DNA of 64,000 nucleotides from Streptomyces barkulensis (lineage in GTDB: Bacteria; Actinomycetota; Actinomycetes; Streptomycetales; Streptomycetaceae). The notes beneath the pieces are model-generated. The model made no database searches, had not been told where the DNA came from, and saw nothing but the letters and a program-made list of their open reading frames with translations. Shown piece by piece: positions 51,316 to 59,732 of this stretch (position 1 is its first letter; every line of letters begins with the position of its first letter). The stretch lies in contig NZ_PGSG01000054.1 of assembly GCF_002843305.1 (NCBI RefSeq), positions 62,001 through 126,000 of the forward strand, written 5' to 3'. The position numbers were made by a program, and so were the translations under genes.

Positions 51316-51789
51316 TCAGCCGGCGACCAGCAGCGCCTGGGGTGCCGCCGCCTTCAGCCGGGTGTTGAGCCAGGACAGCTGACGGCCCGTCTCGCCCTCG
51401 CAGCGGTGGGCGAGTTCCAGCAGCTCGCGGTCGCGCGCCCCCTGGGCCGCCTGGGCGACGGCCGTCCAGGTCGTCTGGACGAGAGTGCCCAGCACGTACA
51501 GGTCCTGGAGGTCGCGCAGCAGTCCGACGGGGCCCTCGCGGACCCCGGCGAGCCCTTCGGCGTGCAGCCGCTCGGGCTCCTCGACGTCCTCGCCGGCGGC
51601 CTGCTCGCCGTAGCGGCGGGCGATGGGCTCCAGACGGCGGACGTGCTCCTCGCTCATCTTCGCCAGGGTGTCGCAGACGTGGTACACGTCGGCCTCCGCG
51701 GCGTGCCCCTCCCCCACGGTGCGCAGGGCCTCGGCGAGGGTCTGCTCGCTGCGGTGGAGCAGACCGACGTAGACGGCCAGACGGGGCAT
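51316..51789 (-). CDS. small helical protein coupled to molybdoenzyme
   Basis: 157 residues, all-helical (VYVGLLHRSEQTLAEALRTV, DTLAKMSEEHVRRLEPIARR, LGTLVQTTWTAVAQAAQGAR). It has scattered histidines (H12, H29, H37, H49, H128), recalling ferritin-like or hemerythrin-like bundles, but no ligand set is certain. Its ATG overlaps the stop of the molybdopterin oxidoreductase gene by one base, so it is likely a subunit or maturation factor of that enzyme. Confidence 0.6.
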   Translation of the reverse strand: MPRLAVYVGLLHRSEQTLAEALRTVGEGHAAEADVYHVCDTLAKMSEEHVRRLEPIARRYGEQAAGEDVEEPERLHAEGLAGVREGPVGLLRDLQDLYVLGTLVQTTWTAVAQAAQGARDRELLELAHRCEGETGRQLSWLNTRLKAAAPQALLVAG

Positions 51790-54317
51790 CAGGACCTCCC
51801 TGGGGCGGCGGCCTCGGCGATGTGGCCGGGGTTCTCGGGGACGGTGGCGGGGTCGCCCGGGTAGTCGGGGGTGGGGGCGGGCTCGGCGGCGGTGTCCGCC
51901 TCCGGCCCGCCCCGGGTGGGCGGTACGGCACCGTCCGCCGGCCCGGAGGCGGTCGTGGTGGGCGCGGGGGCGGGGCCGTCGCCGTCGGCGACCTTGGTCA
52001 CCCGGCAGGCGGCCGTCTTGAAGTACGGCTGCTTGGACACCGGGTCCCAGATGGTCATGGTCAGTTCGTTGGCCTGCCGGGGCGCGCCGTCGAACGACAC
52101 CTCCTCCGGGTCCCAGCGGCCGTAGTGGAAGGGCGCGAACACCGTGCCCTCCCGCACATGCCCGATGCGGGCGCGTACCTCGATCGCCCCGCGCGGCGAC
52201 TCCACCCGCACCCGGTCGCCCTCGGCGATCCCCAGCCGCCGCGCGTCGGGGGCGGACAGCTCCGCCCAGGCATCGGGCGCGGCCCGGTTCAGCTCGCGGG
52301 AGCGGCCGGTCTTGGTGCGGGTGTGGAAGTGGTAGGCGGTGCGCCCGGTGGTGTACAGCAGCGGGTACTCCTCGCCGGGCTCCTCGTGGGGCGGCACATA
52401 GGCCGCGCCCTTGAGGAAGGCGCGCCCCGCCGGGGCCTTGGCCCGGTACTCGACGGGGGTCACCGTGCCGCCGGTGAGCAGGTCGTGGCCGTAGGTCTCG
52501 CAGAACTCGGGATCGGTGTTGAACACGCCGTCCGCGTACAGCCGGTCGGTGCCGTCGGGGTGCTCCTCGGTGCAGGGCCAGGGGATGCCGGTGGGGCCGC
52601 GCAGTTTGCCGTAGGACAGGCCGCTGTAGTCGCAGGGGCGGCCGCGGCTGCACTCGCGCCAGGCGTCGAACGCCTCCTCGGGGGTGCGCCACTTGACCAG
52701 CGGGGCGCCGTCGGAGTCGCGGAAGTCCATGGCGTCGGCGTACATCAGGAAGATGTCCAGGTCGCTCCTGGCCTCGCCGGGCGGTTCGACGGCCTTCTCC
52801 GACAGGTGCACGGTGCGGCTCGCGTTGGTGTAGCAGCCGGTCTTCTCGCCCCAGCCGGCCGCGGGCAGCACCACGTCGGCCAGTTCGGCGGTCTCGGTGA
52901 GGAAGAGGTCCTGGACGACCGTGAAGCACTTCTCGCCGCCGAGGATCCTCCGGGCGCGGGACGACTCGGGCATGGAGACCACCGGGTTGGTGGCCGAGAT
53001 CCACAGCAGTCCGACGGAGCCCTGCTCGGCGTAGCGGAAGATCTGCATGGCGTGGGTGGGCGGGGCCCAGTGCGGAATCGTCATCTCGTCGACGTTCCAC
53101 AGCTTCGCCAGCTCGCGGACGTGCGCGGGGTTGCTCCAGTTGCGGAAGCCGGGCAGATCTCCGTCGGCGCCGCACTCTCGGGTGTTCTGGGCGGTGGGCT
53201 GGCCGTTCATCTGGAGGACGCCGGCACCCGGGCGGCCGATCATGCCGCGCAGCAGGTGCAGGTTGTGCACGGCCACGGCGGCGGCGGTGGCCTGGTGCGA
53301 CTGGTAGAAGCCCTGCAGCACGGTGGACAGCACCCGCTCGCTCTCCCCGAAGATCCGTGCCGCTCGCCGTACGTCCTCGGCGTCCACTCCGCAGATCCGG
53401 GCGGTCTCCTCGGGCGTGTAGGGCTCCACCGTCCCGCGCAGTTCCTCCACGCCCAGGGTGTGGCGCCCCACCCACTCCTCGTCCACCCGGCCGCCTGCGA
53501 GGAGCTCCCGGGTCAGGCCGTTCATCAGGGCCATGTTGGTGCCGACCCGGGGCGCGAGGTGGACCCCGCCGGTGCGCTCGGCCTCCTCGGCGACCTTGGT
53601 GCGGCGCGGGTCCACGCACACCACCTTCGGCGGGTCGCCGGCGCGGGTGCGGTCCAGCACGCGCGCCCACAGCACCGTCTGGGTCTCGGGCATGTTGTGG
53701 CCGAAGAGGAAGAGGGCGTCGCAGTGCTCGATGTCGGTGTAGGAGCCGGGCTGCCCGTCGGTGCCGAAGGACTCCTTGAAGGCGGCGGCGCTGGTGGCCG
53801 TGCACAGCCGGGTGTTGCCGTCCATGTGGGGGGTGCCCAGGCCGGCCTTCCCGATCACGGCCAGGGTGTAGTACTCCTCCAGGAAGAGCTGGCCGGAGGT
53901 GTAGAAGCCGTGGGACAGCGGGCCCTTCTCGTCCAGCAGCCGCCGGGAGACCTCCGCGATCCGGCCCATCGCGGTCTCCCAGTCGGTCTCGACCAGACGT
54001 CCGTTCTCGCGGACCAGGGGCCGGGTGAGCCGGTCGGCGCTGTTGGCCCAGGACCAGCTCCCGTACAGGCCCTTGGGGCCCAGCCGCCCGTGGTTGACCA
54101 CGTCGGTCGCCACCCCGCGCACCCCGACCATGCGCCCGTCCTTGACGGCGATCTCGCAGCCGCAGCCGTTGCTGCACAGCACACAGGCGGAGCGCACCCA
54201 GCGCTCGACGTCCTCCTCCGCCACCCCCCTGTCCAGATGGCGGTCGACCCGGGCGGGCCACACCGTTCCCCTGGCATGCGGTGTGCGGGGTCCCCAGATG
54301 TCGGCGATCCGGTCCAT
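51789..54317 (-). CDS. molybdopterin-dependent oxidoreductase (Nas/Fdh type)
   Basis: 842 residues. The N-terminal cluster motif is CVLCSNGCGC (about 45-54); the fourth Cys normally found about 27 residues later (in the RLCVKG position) is Gly in GRLGPKGLYG, so the iron-sulfur site is unusual. NTRLCTATSAAAFKESFG (about 168) supplies a Cys molybdenum ligand, as in assimilatory nitrate reductases, and MNGQPTAQNTRECGADGDLPGFRNW lies further on. A Pro/Ala/Thr tail of about 55 residues ends the protein. ATG 54317 is used. Substrate (nitrate, formate or other) cannot be decided. Confidence 0.8.
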   Translation of the reverse strand: MDRIADIWGPRTPHARGTVWPARVDRHLDRGVAEEDVERWVRSACVLCSNGCGCEIAVKDGRMVGVRGVATDVVNHGRLGPKGLYGSWSWANSADRLTRPLVRENGRLVETDWETAMGRIAEVSRRLLDEKGPLSHGFYTSGQLFLEEYYTLAVIGKAGLGTPHMDGNTRLCTATSAAAFKESFGTDGQPGSYTDIEHCDALFLFGHNMPETQTVLWARVLDRTRAGDPPKVVCVDPRRTKVAEEAERTGGVHLAPRVGTNMALMNGLTRELLAGGRVDEEWVGRHTLGVEELRGTVEPYTPEETARICGVDAEDVRRAARIFGESERVLSTVLQGFYQSHQATAAAVAVHNLHLLRGMIGRPGAGVLQMNGQPTAQNTRECGADGDLPGFRNWSNPAHVRELAKLWNVDEMTIPHWAPPTHAMQIFRYAEQGSVGLLWISATNPVVSMPESSRARRILGGEKCFTVVQDLFLTETAELADVVLPAAGWGEKTGCYTNASRTVHLSEKAVEPPGEARSDLDIFLMYADAMDFRDSDGAPLVKWRTPEEAFDAWRECSRGRPCDYSGLSYGKLRGPTGIPWPCTEEHPDGTDRLYADGVFNTDPEFCETYGHDLLTGGTVTPVEYRAKAPAGRAFLKGAAYVPPHEEPGEEYPLLYTTGRTAYHFHTRTKTGRSRELNRAAPDAWAELSAPDARRLGIAEGDRVRVESPRGAIEVRARIGHVREGTVFAPFHYGRWDPEEVSFDGAPRQANELTMTIWDPVSKQPYFKTAACRVTKVADGDGPAPAPTTTASGPADGAVPPTRGGPEADTAAEPAPTPDYPGDPATVPENPGHIAEAAAPGRS

Positions 54318-54485
54318 GTGCTTCCTCTCCCTGCCTGCTCCCGGCCGTGCGTGCCGTGCCACGCGGTACCCCGGGTGGCGGCGGAAATGCGCACCGGGGG
54401 GCGTCTTCCCTCCGGAGGGCGGGCGGTCGGCGTACGGCCGAGGGGGCCGGGGCCCGGGGCCCGGGGATCGCCGGGACAGCGGTCC

Positions 54486-56342
54486 TCAGGACAGCGGCGG
54501 CCTGTCGACGCCGTGGGGCGCCTGTGTGAAGACCTCCTCCGCGTCCAGCGCCTCGGCCCCCGGGGCCGACCTGGAGGGGTCCGCCGGGCTGTGCGCCGGT
54601 TCGCCGCGCGACGGCGGCGGGGTGCGGTCTCCGGGGGCTCCCTCCCCGTACCGCGGCAGCCGCAGGGCCAGCAGGGCGACGTCGTCGCCACGGGGGTCCA
54701 TGCGCTCCAGCAGTTCGTCGCAGAACTCCTCCAGATCGTGGCGGGCCAGGGCGGAGGCGTGGCGGCACAGCAGTTCCATGCCGGTGTCGATCGACCTGGT
54801 GCGGCTCTCCACCAGGCCGTCGGTGTAGAACACCACCGTCGCCTCCGGCGGCAGGTCCTCGTAGGCGTCGGGCCAGCGCAGCCCCAGGTTCAAAGTCGCG
54901 CTCATGCCCAGCAGCGGGCCGTGGCCGGCCTCCAGGAAGCGGGTGCCGCCGCCGGGCTCGACCAGCAGCGGCGGGGGGTGCCCGGCGTTGACCCAGTGCA
55001 GCCTCCAGGGTCCGCCCTCGCGGCCCTCGATCCGGGCGAAGACGACGGTGGCCATGGGTGCGTCGCTGGTGTTGGTCATCGCCTCGTCCAGACGGCGCAT
55101 GATCACGCTGGGGGGCTCCCTGCGGTCCCAGGCCAGGGCGCGCAGCATGTTGCGGACCTCGGCCATGTGGGCGGCGGCCTGGAGGTCGTGGCCCACCACA
55201 TCCCCGATGACCATCGTGGTGACGCCGTCCTCCAGCAGGAAGGCGTCGTACCAGTCCCCGCCGATCTCGGCCGCCACCTGGGCGGGCCGGTAGCGGGCGG
55301 CCATCTGCAGATGGTCCACCTGGGGCAGCGGGGTCAGCAGCTGGCGCTGCATGGTCTCGGCGACGTGCCTCTGCTGGTCGAAGAGGCGGGCGTTGTCCAT
55401 GGCCAGCCCGGCCCGGCGGCCGATGTCCGCGAGCATCATCACCTCGTCCTCGGTGTACGGGGGCGAGTCGCCGGTACGCGCCGCGGTGAAGGCGCCGAAG
55501 ACCCGGCGGCGGCTGTGCAGCGGCACCACCACGGCACTGTGCCCGCCGAGCCGGTCGAACAGCCGCCGGTGGGCCGCCGTGAGGGGGCTGTCGGGTTCGC
55601 GTGCGAGGTCACCGGCCTCCAGCAGGACCGTGCCGGCGCCGCGCAGGGCGCGCACCAGGCCCGCGCCCGCGGACTCCGCCAGCGGCGGCAGGAGCCCCTC
55701 CAGCTCCCCGCCCGCCGCCGGATCCGCGGCGCTGTGCACGGCGATGCGCCGTACCTCGTCCGGCTGCCCGGTGAGCACGTCCACCGCCGTCCAGTCGGCC
55801 AGGTCCGGCACCAGCATCCGGCCCAGTTTCCGGAGCACCCGGGGGACGTCCAGGCTGGAGATCAGCACGGAGGAGACCTCCGACACCACGGTCAGCCGGG
55901 TGGTCAGGGCCTCCAGCGCCTGGAGGTAGGCGGCCGTCTGCCGCTCCGCGGCGCTGCGCACGCTGAAGTCGTGGAAGGCGAGGACCAGGCCGGGCGGCTC
56001 CCCCGGCAGCTCCAGCGGGGCGGCCGACCAGATGACCGGGAGGGTGGCGCCGTCGCCTCTCAGCAGATACTCGTCGCCCCCCTCGCGGGGGCGGCCGTCG
56101 GCGAGGACATGGAGCATCCGGCAGTTCTCCCGGGGGATCCGCTTCCCGTCCGCGTCGCGGTGCAGCAGGTCGTGCATGTCGTGGCCCAGCATCCGCGCCG
56201 CGGGCCGCGCCACCATCCGCTCGGCCCGGGGGTTGGCGGCGATCAGGCGGCCCGTGGCGTCCGTGGCGTAGATGCCCGCTCCCAGGCCGTCGAAGACCGC
56301 ACGCAGGACACCGGGCTCCCCTGTCCGGTCGGCTCCGCTCAT
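54486..56342 (-). CDS. PAS-GAF-PP2C (RsbU-type) phosphatase
   Basis: 618 residues. PAS domain (about 10-135) with AGIYATDATGRLIAANPRAERM, GAF domain (about 155-325) with VVPLHSRRRVFGAFTAART, and a SpoIIE phosphatase (about 350-565) with EIGGDWYDAFLLEDG, VIGDVVGHDLQAAA, VNAGHPPPLLVE, VVFYTDGLVES and GDDVALLALRLP. The C-terminal 45 residues are a Pro/Ser/Glu-rich tail. It senses an unknown signal and should control a STAS antagonist. It is divergent from the FUSC-family gene, with a 24-bp tandem repeat between. Confidence 0.9.
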   Translation of the reverse strand: MSGADRTGEPGVLRAVFDGLGAGIYATDATGRLIAANPRAERMVARPAARMLGHDMHDLLHRDADGKRIPRENCRMLHVLADGRPREGGDEYLLRGDGATLPVIWSAAPLELPGEPPGLVLAFHDFSVRSAAERQTAAYLQALEALTTRLTVVSEVSSVLISSLDVPRVLRKLGRMLVPDLADWTAVDVLTGQPDEVRRIAVHSAADPAAGGELEGLLPPLAESAGAGLVRALRGAGTVLLEAGDLAREPDSPLTAAHRRLFDRLGGHSAVVVPLHSRRRVFGAFTAARTGDSPPYTEDEVMMLADIGRRAGLAMDNARLFDQQRHVAETMQRQLLTPLPQVDHLQMAARYRPAQVAAEIGGDWYDAFLLEDGVTTMVIGDVVGHDLQAAAHMAEVRNMLRALAWDRREPPSVIMRRLDEAMTNTSDAPMATVVFARIEGREGGPWRLHWVNAGHPPPLLVEPGGGTRFLEAGHGPLLGMSATLNLGLRWPDAYEDLPPEATVVFYTDGLVESRTRSIDTGMELLCRHASALARHDLEEFCDELLERMDPRGDDVALLALRLPRYGEGAPGDRTPPPSRGEPAHSPADPSRSAPGAEALDAEEVFTQAPHGVDRPPLS

Positions 56343-56684
56343 CGTCCCGCCGTCCCTGGTGGTCCCACTGCCCTTCACCGCCTCCTCGCGCGGCCGACCG
56401 CCGCGTCCCGTCCTGCCCGTACCGGCATCGCGCGCCCGCGTACGCCCGGTCCGCGGCACTGCCGGTTACCCGGTTCCCGCCTTCCCAGACATTCCGCACT
56501 CCTGGCGGACGGGTGTGATCCGCCCGGCCGGGTGGGGCGGTGGGAGGACGACCGGGTGGGGCGGTGGGAGGACGACCGGGTGGGGCGGTGGGAGGACGAC
56601 CGGGTGGGGCGGTGGGAGGACGACCGGGTGGGGCGGTGGGAGGACGTACGGTATCGATCTTCCCCGGGAGGGAAGGGCGGTAGT
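56343..56684. other. 342-base divergent promoter region with tandem repeats
   Basis: Between the phosphatase (minus) and the FUSC transporter (plus). About a third consists of five 24-bp repeats (56528-56647). The rest holds GGAGG-like sequence and a GGGAGGGAAGG ribosome site before GTG 56685. Confidence 0.6.
56528..56647. repeat. five 24-bp tandem repeats
   Basis: The unit (CCGGGTGGGGCGGTGGGAGG then ACGA) begins at 56528, 56552, 56576, 56600 and 56624. The copies are identical except for the last base of the fifth. The unit is strongly G-rich on this strand. On the minus strand it can also be read through, but no gene requires that. It is a VNTR-like array in a divergent promoter. Confidence 0.95.
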
Positions 56685-57932
56685 GTGCCTGAAGTTCCCG
56701 TACCCGTGATCGAGCTGGTGCGGCGGCGCAGGGAGCCGGCGGTCGTCCAGGCCCTCCGCTCCACGGCGGCCGCGACGCTCGCCTACTCCGCCGCTCTCTG
56801 GCTGACCGACGCCCGGGCCCCGCTGCTGGCCCCGCTGACCGCGCTGCTGGTCGTCCAGGTCACCCTGTTCGCCACGATCACCAAGGGCATCACCCGGGTC
56901 AACGCCGTGGTGGCCGGGGTCACGGTGGCCGTCGGGTTCAGCGCCCTGGTGGGCCTGAGCTGGTGGAGTCTGGGCCTGCTCATCCTCACCTCCCTGGCCG
57001 TCGGGCATCTGGTGCGGGCCGGCGACTTCATCCCCGAGGTGGCGATCAGCGCCATGCTGGTGCTGGGGGTCTCCCACGCCACGGACCTGGCCCTGAGCCG
57101 GGTGCTGGAGACCCTGATCGGCGCCGCGGTCGGCCTGCTGTTCAACTTCCTTTTCGTGCCTCCGGTGTGGGTGCAGCCCGCCGAGGAGGCGCTGGTGGAC
57201 CTGGCCGGCCGGATGCGGCTGCTGCTGCTGCGCATGGGCGAGCAGCTGAGCACTCCCACCCCGGTGCACCGGGCGGCCGCCCGCCTCCACGAGGCACGGC
57301 GGCTGGACAACGACATCGCTCAGGTCGACGCCTCACTCGTGCAGGCCGAGGAGAGCCTGCGCCTGAACCCCCGGGTCAAGGAGGCGCTGCTGTCCCGGGT
57401 CGTGCTGCGGACGGGCCTGGACACGCTGGAGATCTGCACCACCGTGATGCGCGCGATGTCGCGGACCCTCACCGACCTGGCCAGGGAGCGTGAGGAGGAA
57501 CCGCTGTTCCCGCACGAGGTGGCCGAGGCCGTGGAGGACCTGTTCGGCAACGTCGCCGGAGCGGTGCAGAGCTTCGCCGTCCTGGTCACCAGCGCCGAAA
57601 GCGCCAGTTCCGAGGAGGCGGAGGACCGGCTGGCGGCCGAGATGGAGGCCGGGCGCGCGGGGCGCGAGCGGGTCGCGCACCTGCTCCTCGCCCGCGTCCA
57701 GGAGCATCCGCGCCAGTGGCACCTGCTGGGGGCTCTGCTGTCGGAGTTCGACCGGGTGCTGGACGAGCTGGACGTGGAGAAGCGCTCGACGCGCCTGGCG
57801 GAGGAGCTGGACCGCTACACCCGTGAGGAACGGGACCGGCACCCGGTGCTGTACGAGCTCAAGCGCCGTTTCCGGCTGCCCCGCCGTCCTCGCCGCCGCC
57901 GTGGTCCCGGCACCGGGCGGGCGGAGGTCTGA
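56685..57932 (+). CDS. FUSC-family aromatic-acid exporter-like membrane protein
   Basis: 415 residues. Four to six membrane helices in the first 160 residues (LRSTAAATLAYSAALWLTDA, LLAPLTALLVVQVTLFATI, VNAVVAGVTVAVGFSALVGL, LETLIGAAVGLLFNFLFVPP), then a long cytosolic helical domain with coiled-coil character (about 175-370) and a basic tail. This is the aromatic acid exporter/FUSC domain arrangement. It starts at GTG 56685 behind a GGGAGGG ribosome site. Its substrate is unknown. Confidence 0.83.
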   Translation: MPEVPVPVIELVRRRREPAVVQALRSTAAATLAYSAALWLTDARAPLLAPLTALLVVQVTLFATITKGITRVNAVVAGVTVAVGFSALVGLSWWSLGLLILTSLAVGHLVRAGDFIPEVAISAMLVLGVSHATDLALSRVLETLIGAAVGLLFNFLFVPPVWVQPAEEALVDLAGRMRLLLLRMGEQLSTPTPVHRAAARLHEARRLDNDIAQVDASLVQAEESLRLNPRVKEALLSRVVLRTGLDTLEICTTVMRAMSRTLTDLAREREEEPLFPHEVAEAVEDLFGNVAGAVQSFAVLVTSAESASSEEAEDRLAAEMEAGRAGRERVAHLLLARVQEHPRQWHLLGALLSEFDRVLDELDVEKRSTRLAEELDRYTREERDRHPVLYELKRRFRLPRRPRRRRGPGTGRAEV

Positions 57933-58098
57933 GCACGCCCGGTCCGGGCCCGGTCCGTGCCGGGGCGCGATTGTCAGTGCCCGGTGGTTTGCTGGGAAGC
58001 GGCCGGCCGAAGCCTCGGCGGGCCGGTCCGGAAATGTGCGCCGTGCCCCTGCCACCGGGCGGAGGGCCGGACGAGGACGAGGGTCACAGGGGGCCCCG

Positions 58099-59133
58099 AT
58101 GAGTGACGTCGCCACGGCGGGCAGCACGAAAGGCGCGGCCACGCGCGAGTCCGCGGAGCCGGAGCGTGCGGAGTTGCGGCTGGAGCGGCACCGGGTGGAG
58201 CTGACGGGCTACTGCTACCGGATGCTGGGGTCGGCCTTCGAGGCGGAGGACGCCGTACAGGAGACGATGGTCCGCGCCTGGCGCGCCCTGGACCGCTTCG
58301 AAGGGCGCTCCTCGCTGCGGTCGTGGCTGTACCGCATCGCCACCAACGTGTGCCTGGACATGCTCGGAGGCAGCCGGCGGCGCGCCCGCCCCATGGATCT
58401 GTCCTCCCCCTCGGGGGCGGAGAACCCGCCCGGGCCCGCCCTCCCGGAGACCGCCTGGGTGGAGCCGATGCCGAGCGGCCGGATACTGCCCGGCGGCGAT
58501 CCGGCCGAGACGGCCGTGACACGGGAGTCGGTCCGGCTGGCCTTCGTCGCGGCCCTCCAGCACCTGCCGCCCCGGCAGCGTGCGGTGCTGATCCTGCGCG
58601 AGGTGCTCGCCTGGCGGGCGAGCGAGGCCGCCGAGCTGCTGGGTACCACGGTCGCGTCGGTCAACAGCGCTCTCCAGCGCGCTCGCGCCACGCTCGCCTC
58701 CGCCGGGATCACCGCCGGCGGGATCGCCGCCCGCGGGAGCACGGACTCGATGGACGAGGAGCAGCGTGCGCTCCTCGCCCGCTACGTCAGCGCCTTCGAG
58801 TCCTACGATCTCGACGCCCTCACCGCGGTGCTGCACGACGACGCGACGCTGTCGATGCCGCCCTACGAACTGTGGCTGCGCGGCCATGCCGACATACGGG
58901 CGTGGCTCACCGGGCACGGCGCGGGCTGCCGGGGGTCACGCCTGATTCCGGTCACGGCGAACGGCTGCCAGGCGTTCGGGCAGTACCGGCCGGATCCGGA
59001 CGGCGGCTTCTCCCCCTGGGCACTGCAGGTCGTGGAGGTGTCCGGCGGCCGGGTCACCGCGCTCAACGCCTTTCTGGACACCGCGCGGCTGTTCCCCCTG
59101 TTCGGGCTGCCCGAGCGCCTCGCCGCCCGCTGA
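58099..59133 (+). CDS. ECF sigma factor with C-terminal SnoaL-like domain
   Basis: 344 residues. Sigma region 2 (AEDAVQETMVRAWRALDRFEGRSSLRSWLYRIATNVCLDML, about 48-88) and region 4 (LPPRQRAVLILREVLAWRASEAAELLGTTVASVNSALQRAR, about 157-197) are followed by a SnoaL_2-like domain (about 220-340) of the type present in SigG/SigJ-like ECF groups, where the extra domain replaces an anti-sigma factor. Target promoters are unknown. The 3' 198 bases overlap the STAS frame on the other strand. Confidence 0.88.
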   Translation: MSDVATAGSTKGAATRESAEPERAELRLERHRVELTGYCYRMLGSAFEAEDAVQETMVRAWRALDRFEGRSSLRSWLYRIATNVCLDMLGGSRRRARPMDLSSPSGAENPPGPALPETAWVEPMPSGRILPGGDPAETAVTRESVRLAFVAALQHLPPRQRAVLILREVLAWRASEAAELLGTTVASVNSALQRARATLASAGITAGGIAARGSTDSMDEEQRALLARYVSAFESYDLDALTAVLHDDATLSMPPYELWLRGHADIRAWLTGHGAGCRGSRLIPVTANGCQAFGQYRPDPDGGFSPWALQVVEVSGGRVTALNAFLDTARLFPLFGLPERLAAR

Positions 59134-59487
59134 GGGCCCCCGGCACGGCACCGCGCCGGGGACCGCTCCGGCGGTGGGCACCGCCCCGTCCAGCCCCGCC
59201 CAGGCGATGAGGCGCAGCAGCTCGTCGTCGGCTTCGCCCAGCCGTATCCGGCGGCCCAGGCGGCGGGCGGTGAGCTGCATCCGGGCCAGCGCCTCGACGG
59301 TGACCATGTCCGCCGCGCAGAACTCCCCGGCGTCCACGACGACCGGGTCCGTCCGGGAGCGGCTCAGCACGCGGTGCAGCCGCTCGCACAGCCGCGGTAT
59401 GCCGGCGCGGGTGACCGGGCCGTCGGCGGCCAGTACGAGCGAGGCCGCCCTCCGGCCGGGTGTCCGTGCTTCCTCATGAGCCGCCAA
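58936..59487 (-). CDS. STAS-domain protein (anti-sigma antagonist type)
   Basis: About 183 residues. From TTG 59487, with GGAGG seven bases upstream, come ASLVLAADGPVTRAGIPRLCERL and TDPVVVDAGEFCAADMVTVEALARMQLTARRLG, a STAS fold in which the usual phosphorylatable Ser region is changed to ADMVTVEAL. The domain ends near 59200, but the frame remains open to 58936, running antisense to the sigma-factor gene. It may respond to one of the PP2C phosphatases here, by analogy. Confidence 0.68.
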   Translation of the reverse strand: MAAHEEARTPGRRAASLVLAADGPVTRAGIPRLCERLHRVLSRSRTDPVVVDAGEFCAADMVTVEALARMQLTARRLGRRIRLGEADDELLRLIAWAGLDGAVPTAGAVPGAVPCRGPSAGGEALGQPEQGEQPRGVQKGVERGDPAAGHLHDLQCPGGEAAVRIRPVLPERLAAVRRDRNQA

Positions 59488-59732
59488 GACCGTGCCTCCT
59501 GGACGTCGGGGGGCGTACGGGGTCACCGGGGCAGACCGGCCGGACGGGCGGAACTCATCGCCCCACCGCACGGCCGCCTGCGCGGCGGCCCCGCCCGGCG
59601 GTACTCCGTCCGGGTGAAACGGGCGGTGTCCGTCCGCCGCCGGGCGGGCGGTGGCCGTTTCGGCCTCCGCCCGGGGGGCACTCCGGCGCGGACGCCACAG
59701 CGGCCGCAGCGGCCGAGTGAGGAGGCAGCACC
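59488..59732. other. 245-base divergent intergenic region
   Basis: Between the STAS gene (minus) and the SDR gene (plus). No structured element was seen except the GGAGG ribosome sites at its two ends. Confidence 0.4.

Noticed and set aside
51316..54768. A very long minus-strand open frame of about 1150 codons
   Set aside because: It is mostly a shadow of the molybdoenzyme gene in another frame; only its last 158 codons (from 51789) are a real gene.
56528..56647. Possible CRISPR array
   Set aside because: The 24-bp units are adjacent with no variable spacers, so it is a tandem repeat.
51822..57932. A plus-strand open frame of more than 2000 codons
   Set aside because: High GC removes stop codons. 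Only the end from 56685 (FUSC protein) has a domain; the rest is antisense to the molybdoenzyme and phosphatase genes.
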